Assembly (NCBI GenBank): GCA_018645475.1
Contig: JABGWU010000235.1
Span: 29,801-93,800 of the forward strand
Direction of reading: 5' to 3'
DNA length: 64,000 bases
Origin: Opitutia bacterium
GTDB taxonomy: Bacteria > Verrucomicrobiota > Verrucomicrobiia > Opitutales > Seribacteraceae
A program made the translations under genes and the position numbers. Numbering within the stretch: the first letter of the stretch is position 1; the number at the start of each line of letters is the position of its first letter. The notes beneath the pieces are model-generated. The model ran no database searches. It saw only the letters and a program-made list of their open reading frames with translations, and was not told the origin of the DNA. This document shows, in pieces, positions 18,515 through 25,999 of this stretch.

Positions 18515-19713
18515 AGCTATGGATGGTAAAATATATATTTTCGATCAGCTTTTTTTTCATTATCGGTTGTTCTGAACCTAATAATATTAGTACTTCGGAC
18601 AACGGAAATTATGTACCATTTCCGAGCGATAAAATGTACGAGGTGAATGAGCATGAGTTTAAAAAATTGAACGCACGCAAAAATTATATCTTGGTAAAAC
18701 CTGGTGAATTTTGGATGGGTAGTCCCGTTTCAGAACCAGGCAGAAATCAAGATGAATCCAAACATCTTGTTCGTATAAGCAAACCATTCTTAATCAGTAA
18801 ATTTGAACTTACTAATCAAGAATGGAATGCAAATGTTCCCGCATCAATGAAAAAAGGTAGCCGTGTTTACGAGTTAACCGGTAGAAAACTTAAAAAAATG
18901 TGCGTCGGAGAAAATTTTTTGGATGGAAATTTCACAATAACCAATTATGAAAAAAAAAGTTCCCAGGGAAAATATTCTCTCGATTTTTTCTTTGAGGAAG
19001 TAGTTCCCAATTCCGGTACGAGAGGAAATTGGGAAATAAAGGAGAAAGACCGTAAAAACTATCAATTAGATAGCGAAAAATTTTTAAAACATCTAGATAT
19101 TACAGACTACTTGAAAGAAAAAAATATTTCTTCGCATGGTATAATTGGTGAAAAAAATCCAGTTACCCGAGTTTCTCATTCACAAGCAACGGCATATTGT
19201 TGGAAACAATCAACACGTGCTCATAAAGAGGGTCGATTACCAAAAGGATTAATTTATCGCTTACCTACCGAAGCTGAATGGGAATACGCTTGTCGAGCGG
19301 GTACTACAGGTATTTGTGGATTAGGCAGTGGAGAGCGATTATCTGGGGTAAATGCTTGTTTAAATGGTTCTAGAGCCGAGTATGTTCTAGGTGGTGAAGT
19401 AATGTTGATTAATCGAAGGAAGGTTGCACCTATAGATGTGTTTAAACCAAAATATTCCCCCAATGCTTGGGGAATTCATGATATGCATGGTAATGTAATG
19501 GAATGGTGCCATGATTATTACTCGCCATATGGTACTAAAAACAAAACGGTTGATCCGTTGGGTTTCTTTAATGGAAGCCGTCGCGTAGTAAGAGGTGGAA
19601 GCTTTTATCGAACAGCTCAGCAATGTAGGTCCGCTAGTAGGGCGAGTTATGAACCTTCTTATAGGGGATCTGAAATTGGGTTTCGAATGGTGATAGGATA
19701 TCGTCTTTTGTAA
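18511..19713 (+). CDS. SUMF1/FGE-sulfatase-domain lipoprotein
   Basis: Lipoprotein with a formylglycine-generating-enzyme-like (C-type lectin-like) domain. It begins at GTG overlapping the kinase stop by 4 bases, and its lipobox is 'FIIGC'. Domain landmarks are 'LVKPGEFWMGSPVSEPGRNQ', 'YRLPTEAEWEYACRAGT', 'NAWGIHDMHGNVMEWC' and 'RGGSFYRTAQQCRSASR'. The Cys pair used by true FGE enzymes after 'GGS' is absent, so sulfatase activation is unlikely; a binding role is more plausible. About 100 residues with charged repeats (near 110-205) interrupt the domain. Its place in a kinase operon suggests an envelope ligand-sensing accessory. The stop abuts the convergent gene with no gap. Confidence 0.82.
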   Translation: MKLWMVKYIFSISFFFIIGCSEPNNISTSDNGNYVPFPSDKMYEVNEHEFKKLNARKNYILVKPGEFWMGSPVSEPGRNQDESKHLVRISKPFLISKFELTNQEWNANVPASMKKGSRVYELTGRKLKKMCVGENFLDGNFTITNYEKKSSQGKYSLDFFFEEVVPNSGTRGNWEIKEKDRKNYQLDSEKFLKHLDITDYLKEKNISSHGIIGEKNPVTRVSHSQATAYCWKQSTRAHKEGRLPKGLIYRLPTEAEWEYACRAGTTGICGLGSGERLSGVNACLNGSRAEYVLGGEVMLINRRKVAPIDVFKPKYSPNAWGIHDMHGNVMEWCHDYYSPYGTKNKTVDPLGFFNGSRRVVRGGSFYRTAQQCRSASRASYEPSYRGSEIGFRMVIGYRLL

Positions 19714-20748
19714 TCAAGGAATTTTTTGGAAGAATGAATTTATCGTTTTGAGTGATTCAGTCGTGGGCAAGGCGTACATTGTAACTCGGTCTACTCGGGC
19801 AATATTTATCCCAATGCATTGACCATTTAAGTTAAAAAGAGGGCCACCCATAGCCTCTCTTGGTAGAGGCAAGTCATGTTGTAAGACCGTAGAAAAACTA
19901 TCTTTTCTCTTTGATACAGGTCCGCTCATTTGTAGGTTTCGATTAAATAAATCAAAAGTAACAGAGCGGTGCCCTAATGTGACGACAAAGTTTTTAATTT
20001 CATTGTTTCGAATAAGTTTGATCTGAACTACATCCCCAGGGTCTTTTTTCCCAACTATCTTGATTAATGAATCTTGAGTTTTTACACGTCTATTATCGAC
20101 ATATGTAATAATATCATCTTGTAATAAACCAGCTCGATATGCAGCGGCTTGTGGAACGACTTCCGAAATTTTTACACCCTTGGCTTTTGTATCGTCGTTC
20201 ACTAGTAGGACACCCATGACACCTCCTTCACGATCAATTTTTCTGTAATTCCCACTTTTAATTCCTACCCGAATTTCATTTAAGGAATAGTGAGCAGCAA
20301 TAACCCAACTCCCTTCGGTTACATTTTTTTTGGTTTCCCAATTCAATACAGGAAAGGAATTATCTTTGGAGATGAGTTGGTATATAGCTAGGTCATTTTC
20401 TTCGAATCTCCTTTTAATTTTTAATGGATATTTTGTACCATCAAAAGTTTCCGCTTCCCTTGCCCCAACGCAGGAACTAGCTTTGGTTAAGATATAACCA
20501 TCAGGGTGAATGAATCCGCCCAATGCGATGAGTTTATCGTTTCTAAGTAACCGAACTGTACTTTTAAGTGCTGAATCCTTAGCGTTACCAAATGCATTTT
20601 GAATAGACTTCCCATTTAGCCGATAGTCGAGTGCTAAGAGTTTTGAACGATTTGAATCTTCACTGTATCCCGCGGAAAAAAAATGAAAAATCAAAATGAT
20701 AGTTATAGCCCCCTTCACAATTTGCTTCCTATTTTTGAGGCCTTGCAC
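19714..20748 (-). CDS. HtrA-like pseudo-protease with PDZ domain
   Basis: Exported protein (signal segment about residues 11-30) with a trypsin-like domain followed or interrupted by a PDZ domain ('VSEVVPQAAAYRAGLLQDDIITYVDN'). The catalytic triad is broken: the His region reads 'LTKASSCVGA' instead of 'LTAAHV', the Ser motif reads 'REAMGGPLF' instead of 'GDSGGPLF', while 'ENDLAIYQL' keeps the Asp. It overlaps the end of the active-looking HtrA paralogue by 20 bases, so the two are translated together. It probably regulates or scaffolds that protease in the periplasm. Its C-terminus meets the end of the convergent SUMF1 gene exactly. Confidence 0.85.
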   Translation of the reverse strand: MQGLKNRKQIVKGAITIILIFHFFSAGYSEDSNRSKLLALDYRLNGKSIQNAFGNAKDSALKSTVRLLRNDKLIALGGFIHPDGYILTKASSCVGAREAETFDGTKYPLKIKRRFEENDLAIYQLISKDNSFPVLNWETKKNVTEGSWVIAAHYSLNEIRVGIKSGNYRKIDREGGVMGVLLVNDDTKAKGVKISEVVPQAAAYRAGLLQDDIITYVDNRRVKTQDSLIKIVGKKDPGDVVQIKLIRNNEIKNFVVTLGHRSVTFDLFNRNLQMSGPVSKRKDSFSTVLQHDLPLPREAMGGPLFNLNGQCIGINIARVDRVTMYALPTTESLKTINSFFQKIP

Positions 20749-21703
20749 CTAGCGCTAGCTGAACGGAGAGTTCTGTGCTTCCACGATGATATTCTAGTGA
20801 GATTAATTCATTAGGTTTCTTTAATGATATAAGTATGGTTAATTCTTCTCGGGAATCGAGTTTTTCTCCATCTAAAGAAATTAAATAATCGCCTACCTTA
20901 AGACCGCTTTGTTTTGCAGCACTTTTTTCAACGACGCTGATAATTTTTAAACCTAAGTCAGTTTTTTCACATGCGACCCCTAAGAAACCTTGATCTTGCA
21001 ATTTTTCAAGAGTTAGTATTTCCCCTTCTTGATAAAAATCCCAATTGATGTGAAAGCACTCAACGGGAACATGAAAGTTTTGATCTGATTCCTTTGAAAC
21101 ACGACTATGTATGGCGATTATATTTCCATTGAAATCAAAAAGCGGCCCACCCGAATCTCCTCCAAGTAAACGACTGTCCGATTGTAAAGTATCTTCATTT
21201 TTACCAATTACTCTCCCTAATCTTACCACTACGCCTCTTTTCTTGTCAAAACCTCCTGGATGCCCAATGGCAAAGCACCAATCTCCAACTTTTGATGTTT
21301 CCCTTTTTGCTATTGGTGAAAAGGGCCATTTTCCTTTTTGTGTAATTCTTAACATTCCGGCATCTGAAATTTCAGATCCTCCTAGGCTAATTGCGGATAC
21401 CCTTTTTCCATTAATTAAACGAACATTCATTTTTTGCCCTGTCTTACCAATCACATGTGCTGCGGTTAATACAAGGCCATCTTCAGAAACAATCACTCCA
21501 CTACCCACCCCGTCGTCTGTTTCAATAGAAACAAGTGCCTTTTTGGCATTTGGTAAGAGTTTTTGCAGTCGGTTTTGTATCTCAATTAAATGCTCGTGAT
21601 TTATTGGATTAATTGATTTCCATTTTGCATCAGAAACAACATCAGCAGATGTAACATTATTGAAAATGAAACTTAAGAATAATTGCAGAATGATTAATCT
21701 CAT
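20729..21703 (-). CDS. HtrA/DegP-type serine protease with one PDZ domain
   Basis: Periplasmic S1C-family protease of 324 residues. A signal peptide of about 20 residues precedes a trypsin-like domain with an intact triad: His in 'LTAAHVIG', Asp in 'ISDAGMLRI', Ser in 'GGDSGGPLFD'. One PDZ domain occupies the last 90 residues ('IISVVEKSAAKQSGLKVGDYLISLDGE'). It should degrade misfolded or specific envelope proteins. It is the upstream member of a translationally coupled pair with a triad-deficient paralogue. One PDZ instead of the two in DegP resembles DegS, but no membrane anchor beyond the signal peptide is seen. Confidence 0.9.
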   Translation of the reverse strand: MRLIILQLFLSFIFNNVTSADVVSDAKWKSINPINHEHLIEIQNRLQKLLPNAKKALVSIETDDGVGSGVIVSEDGLVLTAAHVIGKTGQKMNVRLINGKRVSAISLGGSEISDAGMLRITQKGKWPFSPIAKRETSKVGDWCFAIGHPGGFDKKRGVVVRLGRVIGKNEDTLQSDSRLLGGDSGGPLFDFNGNIIAIHSRVSKESDQNFHVPVECFHINWDFYQEGEILTLEKLQDQGFLGVACEKTDLGLKIISVVEKSAAKQSGLKVGDYLISLDGEKLDSREELTILISLKKPNELISLEYHRGSTELSVQLALGARPQK

Positions 21704-21762
21704 CTAAATACAACAAAGATGTTTTTGAGAAAACTGCAAACCTGGGGTATGAAAAATTCCAT

Positions 21763-22926
21763 TTAATCTTTTGTTTGAAAAAAATTAATCACTCTTTTGC
21801 ATAGTATCTTATATTTTGAATTTCGATATAGTAAGATATTCATTTTGTTAAAATTATCATCAACCTGGAGTCGTTCGTAATTTGGTGAAATTTTCTTCTC
21901 CGTTGACGAGGTAACTAGCAAAATATCTGGCATTAGTCCTTGTGCACTGCTTTGTGAAATGGAGACTAGAGTATTTAGTATATTTTCTTTTTCAGTAGAT
22001 AAAATTTCTGATTCTATTTTTTCTATCTCGTTAAAAAGTAGGAATGTAGACTTCAATGTATTTTCAAATAATGGTTCACAAAAAACTGAAATAGAGGGTG
22101 TTCCTGCCCACTCATCCCCTTTATAAGGAGAAAAATTAAAATTCTTAAAGTGCCTGTTACCTTTTGAGGGCGCATTAAGAAATCTTATGAATTTAAAAGT
22201 CTCATCGGTGTGCGATTCTTTGTTTAAAACGAGTCCATAAACTGGTAATCTTTTGGTTCTAAATTCCTCAAGTTGTAAAATTTGTAAACCATTTTGCAAT
22301 GCAGTGCTCTTAGTCATAAAACCACCCGATAACTGGTCAGTGTGGAGAAGAGTTGATGCAAGTTCAGATTCAGATTTATAAAACTTAACTTTATAATTAT
22401 TTTGATAGTGATTATTACCAATCACCTTTTTAATTTCATTCCCAGAGATCGTATTTGCATGGGAAATTCCGATGGTATTATTAAGGTCAAAAATTTCTGC
22501 AAGACTTTCAGGTAATAATCTTGAGTTTTTTTGTAATGCAAAAACGATCCAGTCATGCGCAATGGTTATAGCCTTTTTATTTTCTATTCCTTGAGATTCA
22601 CTCGTTTTGTCATTTCCACTATAAAATACTAATAAATTAGAATCATTTAAATTTTGAGGAAGGGACGAATTAGAATTTTCAAAATAGGAGATATCGATAT
22701 TAATTTTTAGTTCGTTCTCAAAGTCTTTTGCACAAGCTTCTAGTGGCAGCCTCAAGGATTTTGCACAATAAATATTAATAGTGGATTTATGTGAAGTCTG
22801 TGGGGTAATTTGATTCCAAACAACGAACATTGAAGCAAGAACGAACATTGAAAGTAAGGAGAGAGTAATTCCCGTATATTTTGGAGCACGAAAAGTTTTT
22901 ACCTGACTAGGTTCAAATGGCCTCAT
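21763..22926 (-). CDS. ModA-like solute-binding protein, membrane-anchored, possibly two half-domains
   Basis: Membrane-anchored protein resembling type 2 periplasmic solute-binding proteins of the ModA group. One hydrophobic segment (near 'ITLSLLSMFVLASMFVVW') precedes 'INIYCAKSLRLPLEACAKDFENEL', which matches the first strand-helix of ModA, and 'AHDWIVFALQKNS' fits the hinge region. Near residue 280, 'ISVFCEPLFENTLKSTFLLFNEIEKIE' looks like the start of a second, shortened ModA-type domain. The ORF track starts at 22986, but the second Met at 22926 places the anchor more normally. It is divergent from the PhoB-like gene, so an oxyanion such as phosphate or molybdate is a possible ligand; that is inference. 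Confidence 0.6.
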   Translation of the reverse strand: MRPFEPSQVKTFRAPKYTGITLSLLSMFVLASMFVVWNQITPQTSHKSTINIYCAKSLRLPLEACAKDFENELKINIDISYFENSNSSLPQNLNDSNLLVFYSGNDKTSESQGIENKKAITIAHDWIVFALQKNSRLLPESLAEIFDLNNTIGISHANTISGNEIKKVIGNNHYQNNYKVKFYKSESELASTLLHTDQLSGGFMTKSTALQNGLQILQLEEFRTKRLPVYGLVLNKESHTDETFKFIRFLNAPSKGNRHFKNFNFSPYKGDEWAGTPSISVFCEPLFENTLKSTFLLFNEIEKIESEILSTEKENILNTLVSISQSSAQGLMPDILLVTSSTEKKISPNYERLQVDDNFNKMNILLYRNSKYKILCKRVINFFQTKD

Positions 22927-23147
22927 ATTTAATTTAAAGGAAGAAGAGGTGAGAATTGTGAGGTTTTGAACAATGAGATCACACAATAAAAAAGTATATG
23001 AAATTGCTTTGAAATTAATAAAAACAAGTTCATTACATGAATAATATCACATAGAACAGTCAAAATGTCACAACTATAAAAGAATCATTTTTTGATGAAA
23101 TCAACCTTGCCATTTCTATGGTTGATAATGGAATGTGTTTTCCATTT

Positions 23148-23846
23148 ATGAACTCTCGAATCCGTATTTTTGTCGTCGATGACGAGCAAGACCTTACTGA
23201 TCTTTTACACTACCAACTAGGTAAGGAAGGCTTTAATGTAAAATTTTCGAATAATCCTTATGAAGCTCTAGGTAATGCAAGAGACTTCAGCCCCGATCTT
23301 ATTATTTTGGATGTCATGATGCCTGACCTCGACGGTTTTCAGTTATTGCGGATGATTCGTGCCGATAATCTGCTTCAAAAAACTCCAGTTATCATGCTTA
23401 CCGCAAAAACGGATTTAGAGCACAGGATTAAAGGGTTAGAGCAAGGCGCCGACGATTATCTAGGCAAACCATTTGACTCTCAGGAACTTGTTTTACGAAT
23501 CCGTTCGATTCTCAAAAGAACCGCAGATCAAAAAGATGAAAACCTAAGCCGTATTATATTCGGAAATCTTCTCCTTGATGAAGAAGATCATAGTATTTCG
23601 GTATCCGGAGAGAAAATTGATTTTACATTAACTGAGTTTAAACTGCTTCATTACTTTCTTAAGCGTCGCGGTCGGGTTCAGACTCGGGATAATTTATTAC
23701 TTGGAGTTTGGAAATTTGACGCGGATATTGAAACTCGGACTGTTGATGTTCACATTCGTCGCGTTCGTCAAAAAATCAAAAATGCTGGAGTGGAAATTGA
23801 GACCATCCGAGGAGTTGGATATCGAATGATTGAGCAACTTGTTTAA
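23148..23846 (+). CDS. phoB: OmpR/PhoB-family response regulator
   Basis: Two-component response regulator with receiver and winged-helix DNA-binding domains. 'FVVDDEQDL', phospho-acceptor Asp in 'LIILDVMMPDLDG', Thr in 'IMLTAKTD' and Lys in 'LGKPFDSQEL' mark the receiver. The C-terminal part has 'FTLTEFKLLHYFLKRRGRVQTRDNLLLGVW' and 'TRTVDVHIRRVRQKI', the PhoB-type DNA-reading helices. The ATG at 23148 places the first Asp cluster at the usual distance; the ORF track uses 23118. A PhoR-like kinase follows, then a phosphate-porin gene with an 11-bp direct repeat, so a phosphate-starvation regulator is the best reading. Confidence 0.85.
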   Translation: MNSRIRIFVVDDEQDLTDLLHYQLGKEGFNVKFSNNPYEALGNARDFSPDLIILDVMMPDLDGFQLLRMIRADNLLQKTPVIMLTAKTDLEHRIKGLEQGADDYLGKPFDSQELVLRIRSILKRTADQKDENLSRIIFGNLLLDEEDHSISVSGEKIDFTLTEFKLLHYFLKRRGRVQTRDNLLLGVWKFDADIETRTVDVHIRRVRQKIKNAGVEIETIRGVGYRMIEQLV

Positions 23847-23850
23847 AGAT

Positions 23851-24687
23851 ATGTCCTTACCTATTTGGTTGTTCGTCCTGATGTTAATTGGGTCTTCTTA
23901 TGCCATCTATGTCTCTATAAAAGCATTTATCACAAAGAAGAAGGAATCTTGGCCCAAACACTTCCCTCAGAAAAGAGAACTCAAAGATAAGGATGAGCAA
24001 AGCCGTAGAGATTTTGTTGCCAATGTCTCACATGAGTTGCGCACACCGGTTTCTATTATTAAAGGTTTCGCTGATTCTTTAATCGAAGACTATGAGGTTC
24101 TTAAAGATGAAAAACGAAAGCAATTTTTAGCTAAAATTCAAAAGAATGCGAAACGCCTAAATACTTTGGTCGAAGATCTTCTTGCTTTGGCAAAATTAGA
24201 AAAGCCCCAAACCACCTTATCCATAGAATTGTTCGATCTCTGTAAGCTCGTTCGAAACATAGAAGAAGAATTTTTACTAAGAAAAGAAACTCCTTTGCCC
24301 AAGTTTGTTTTAAAATGTCCAAATTCCCCTGTCTTTACTCGAGCAGACCCAGTAAAATTGGTAAGCGTATTCGAAAATCTTATAGACAATGCAATGCTCC
24401 ATGCTGAAGGGCTTTCTTACCTAATGATTTGTATAAAGGAAGACACTAAGAAAAAACAGATCATCTGTGAGGTTGAAGACGATGGAATTGGAATATCACA
24501 AGAGGATCAGGAGATGCTTTTTGAGAGATTTTATCGTGTAGAAAAAGGGAGGTCTCGAATGAGAGGGGGTACCGGATTGGGACTAAGTATAGCCCGTGAA
24601 ATAATAAAAGCCCACAATGGAGAGATTTCCATACAAAGTAAAACTGACCAAGGTGCTGTATTCTCCTTCCACATTCCAAAATCTTGA
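23851..24687 (+). CDS. phoR: PhoR-like sensor histidine kinase
   Basis: Short histidine kinase with one N-terminal membrane segment (about residues 3-25). The H-box is 'FVANVSHELRTPVSIIKGFADSL', typical of PhoR/HPK1a kinases, followed by 'FENLIDNAMLHAE' (N-box), 'VEDDGIGISQEDQ' (G1), 'LFERFYRVEKGRS' (F) and 'GGTGLGLSIAREI' (G2). No PAS domain is visible, so it is shorter than E. coli PhoR. The track starts at a TTG (23830) overlapping the regulator; the ATG at 23851, four bases after its stop, is preferred. It should phosphorylate the preceding PhoB-like regulator. Confidence 0.85.
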   Translation: MSLPIWLFVLMLIGSSYAIYVSIKAFITKKKESWPKHFPQKRELKDKDEQSRRDFVANVSHELRTPVSIIKGFADSLIEDYEVLKDEKRKQFLAKIQKNAKRLNTLVEDLLALAKLEKPQTTLSIELFDLCKLVRNIEEEFLLRKETPLPKFVLKCPNSPVFTRADPVKLVSVFENLIDNAMLHAEGLSYLMICIKEDTKKKQIICEVEDDGIGISQEDQEMLFERFYRVEKGRSRMRGGTGLGLSIAREIIKAHNGEISIQSKTDQGAVFSFHIPKS

Positions 24688-24740
24688 AAATAATAGAGCT
24701 ATCTATGTCCAAGTTTTATAATATTAATACCACTATGTTT

Positions 24741-24762
24741 AATTGTAACACAATTGTAACAC
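24741..24762 (+). promoter_or_regulatory. Pho-box-like 11-bp direct repeat upstream of porin gene
   Basis: AATTGTAACAC occurs twice in immediate succession, giving the 11-bp phasing expected for PhoB-type regulators that bind 7-bp repeats with 4-bp spacers. A weaker third unit (TCATGACCCAA) follows, then TTATGTA, a possible -10, before the porin ATG at 24799. The location directly after phoB/phoR-like genes supports the reading. Confidence 0.65.
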
Positions 24763-24798
24763 TCATGACCCAATTATGTAAGACAAGTGTGATTAAAT

Positions 24799-25938
24799 AT
24801 GTTGATGCACCTGCTTAATTTTTTAAATTTAAAAAATAAAGACCTACTCCAAACTTTTTTGGCGGCAGCAATGTTTGGATGTAATCCTTCGATCAAGGCC
24901 GAAACGAGCGATTATGAGGGATTATGGAGTAACGCTGTTCTTTATGAAAATAATGAGAACTCTGTGGTGAGCAAGTTTACCTTAACCGGAAGACTACAAG
25001 CAGACTATCATAGTTTTGAAAATGATGTCGATGGTTTGTCAGAAGTTGATTCACAATGGCGTCGCTTTCGGTTTGGGTTCAAAGCCAACCTTTTGGGAGC
25101 CATTACTCTTCATTCCGAAGCCAATATGAATCTAAATGAACCCGAACCTCTTTACAGGAACCTGACCGACACTTATCTTTCTTGGACTACAGATGATGGT
25201 ATGAAGATTAAGGTTGGTAAACAGTCCGCTCCTTTTACCCTGCATGGATCGACTTCCTCTAAGAAACTCTACACTTTGGAGCGTGGGAAAATTGCACGCA
25301 ATATCTGGTTTACTAATGAATACTTTTCAGGAATTTCTCTATCTGGGAGTAAAGAAAAATGGAGTTATTTAGCCGGCGTTTATTCTAGTGACGAAGGTCC
25401 AGAGTTTGATGAAGCTTTCGAATATGGCTCTTTTGCGGTTTTTTCTGCCGGATACAATTTCGAAAAATCTGAATACTTTGACGAATCCCTACTCAGGTTT
25501 GATCTTATGCTTCAGGAGGAAGACCCGCACAATCAAACGCCCCACCATAAAAGTGCTTTTTCCGTAGTCGCTAAGCTTAATCAAGGAAATTTCAACTTTT
25601 GGGGAGACCTCAGTTTTTCTAATGGTTACGGAAGTCAAAGTGATGTATGGGGAGTCCAGTTCATGCCTTTCTATGATTTCACCGATAAACTACAAGGTGT
25701 GTTCAGCTATACTTACGTGGAAAGCGAACTTGCTGGTGGTGTTGATGTTACCCGCTATGAGAGAGATTTATCAGGGACAGGCGACGAAGTGCAGGAATAC
25801 TTCCTTGGGCTAAATTATTTTTTCTATGGTCATAAATTAAAATGGCAAAATGCGATTCAATACTCCGAGATGGACAATCTCGGAACAAAACAATACGAAG
25901 GTTGGGGCTTCACCTCAGGCATCCGTATTAATTGGTAA
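24799..25938 (+). CDS. Phosphate-selective (OprP/OprO-type) porin
   Basis: Outer-membrane beta-barrel of the OprP/OprO family. A signal segment (about residues 14-36) precedes strands with alternating polar and aromatic residues: 'GRLQADYHSFENDV', 'WRRFRFGFKANLLGAITLHSEANM', 'LSWTTDDGMKIKVGKQSAPFTLHG', 'ARNIWFTNEYFSGISLSG'. The 'KVGKQSAPF' turn is a landmark of this family. The C-terminal strand ends in 'WGFTSGIRINW', with an aromatic last residue as expected for barrel assembly. It should let phosphate or polyphosphate through the outer membrane under phosphate limitation. An 11-bp direct repeat upstream and the downstream Na/Pi transporter support this. Confidence 0.85.
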   Translation: MLMHLLNFLNLKNKDLLQTFLAAAMFGCNPSIKAETSDYEGLWSNAVLYENNENSVVSKFTLTGRLQADYHSFENDVDGLSEVDSQWRRFRFGFKANLLGAITLHSEANMNLNEPEPLYRNLTDTYLSWTTDDGMKIKVGKQSAPFTLHGSTSSKKLYTLERGKIARNIWFTNEYFSGISLSGSKEKWSYLAGVYSSDEGPEFDEAFEYGSFAVFSAGYNFEKSEYFDESLLRFDLMLQEEDPHNQTPHHKSAFSVVAKLNQGNFNFWGDLSFSNGYGSQSDVWGVQFMPFYDFTDKLQGVFSYTYVESELAGGVDVTRYERDLSGTGDEVQEYFLGLNYFFYGHKLKWQNAIQYSEMDNLGTKQYEGWGFTSGIRINW

Positions 25939-25999
25939 CCCATCAATATTCTTTTTATCCCGCACTCTTTAATTTAATCACAAAATTTAATTATCAATC

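Noticed and set aside
21111-21599. 162-residue plus-strand ORF
   Set aside because: It lies wholly opposite the HtrA-type protease gene and has no protein-like domain; a shadow frame.
23044-23072. GTCA/TCAC repeats before the PhoB-like gene as a second Pho box
   Set aside because: Units are 8 and 12 bases apart, without the 11-bp phasing of the porin site.
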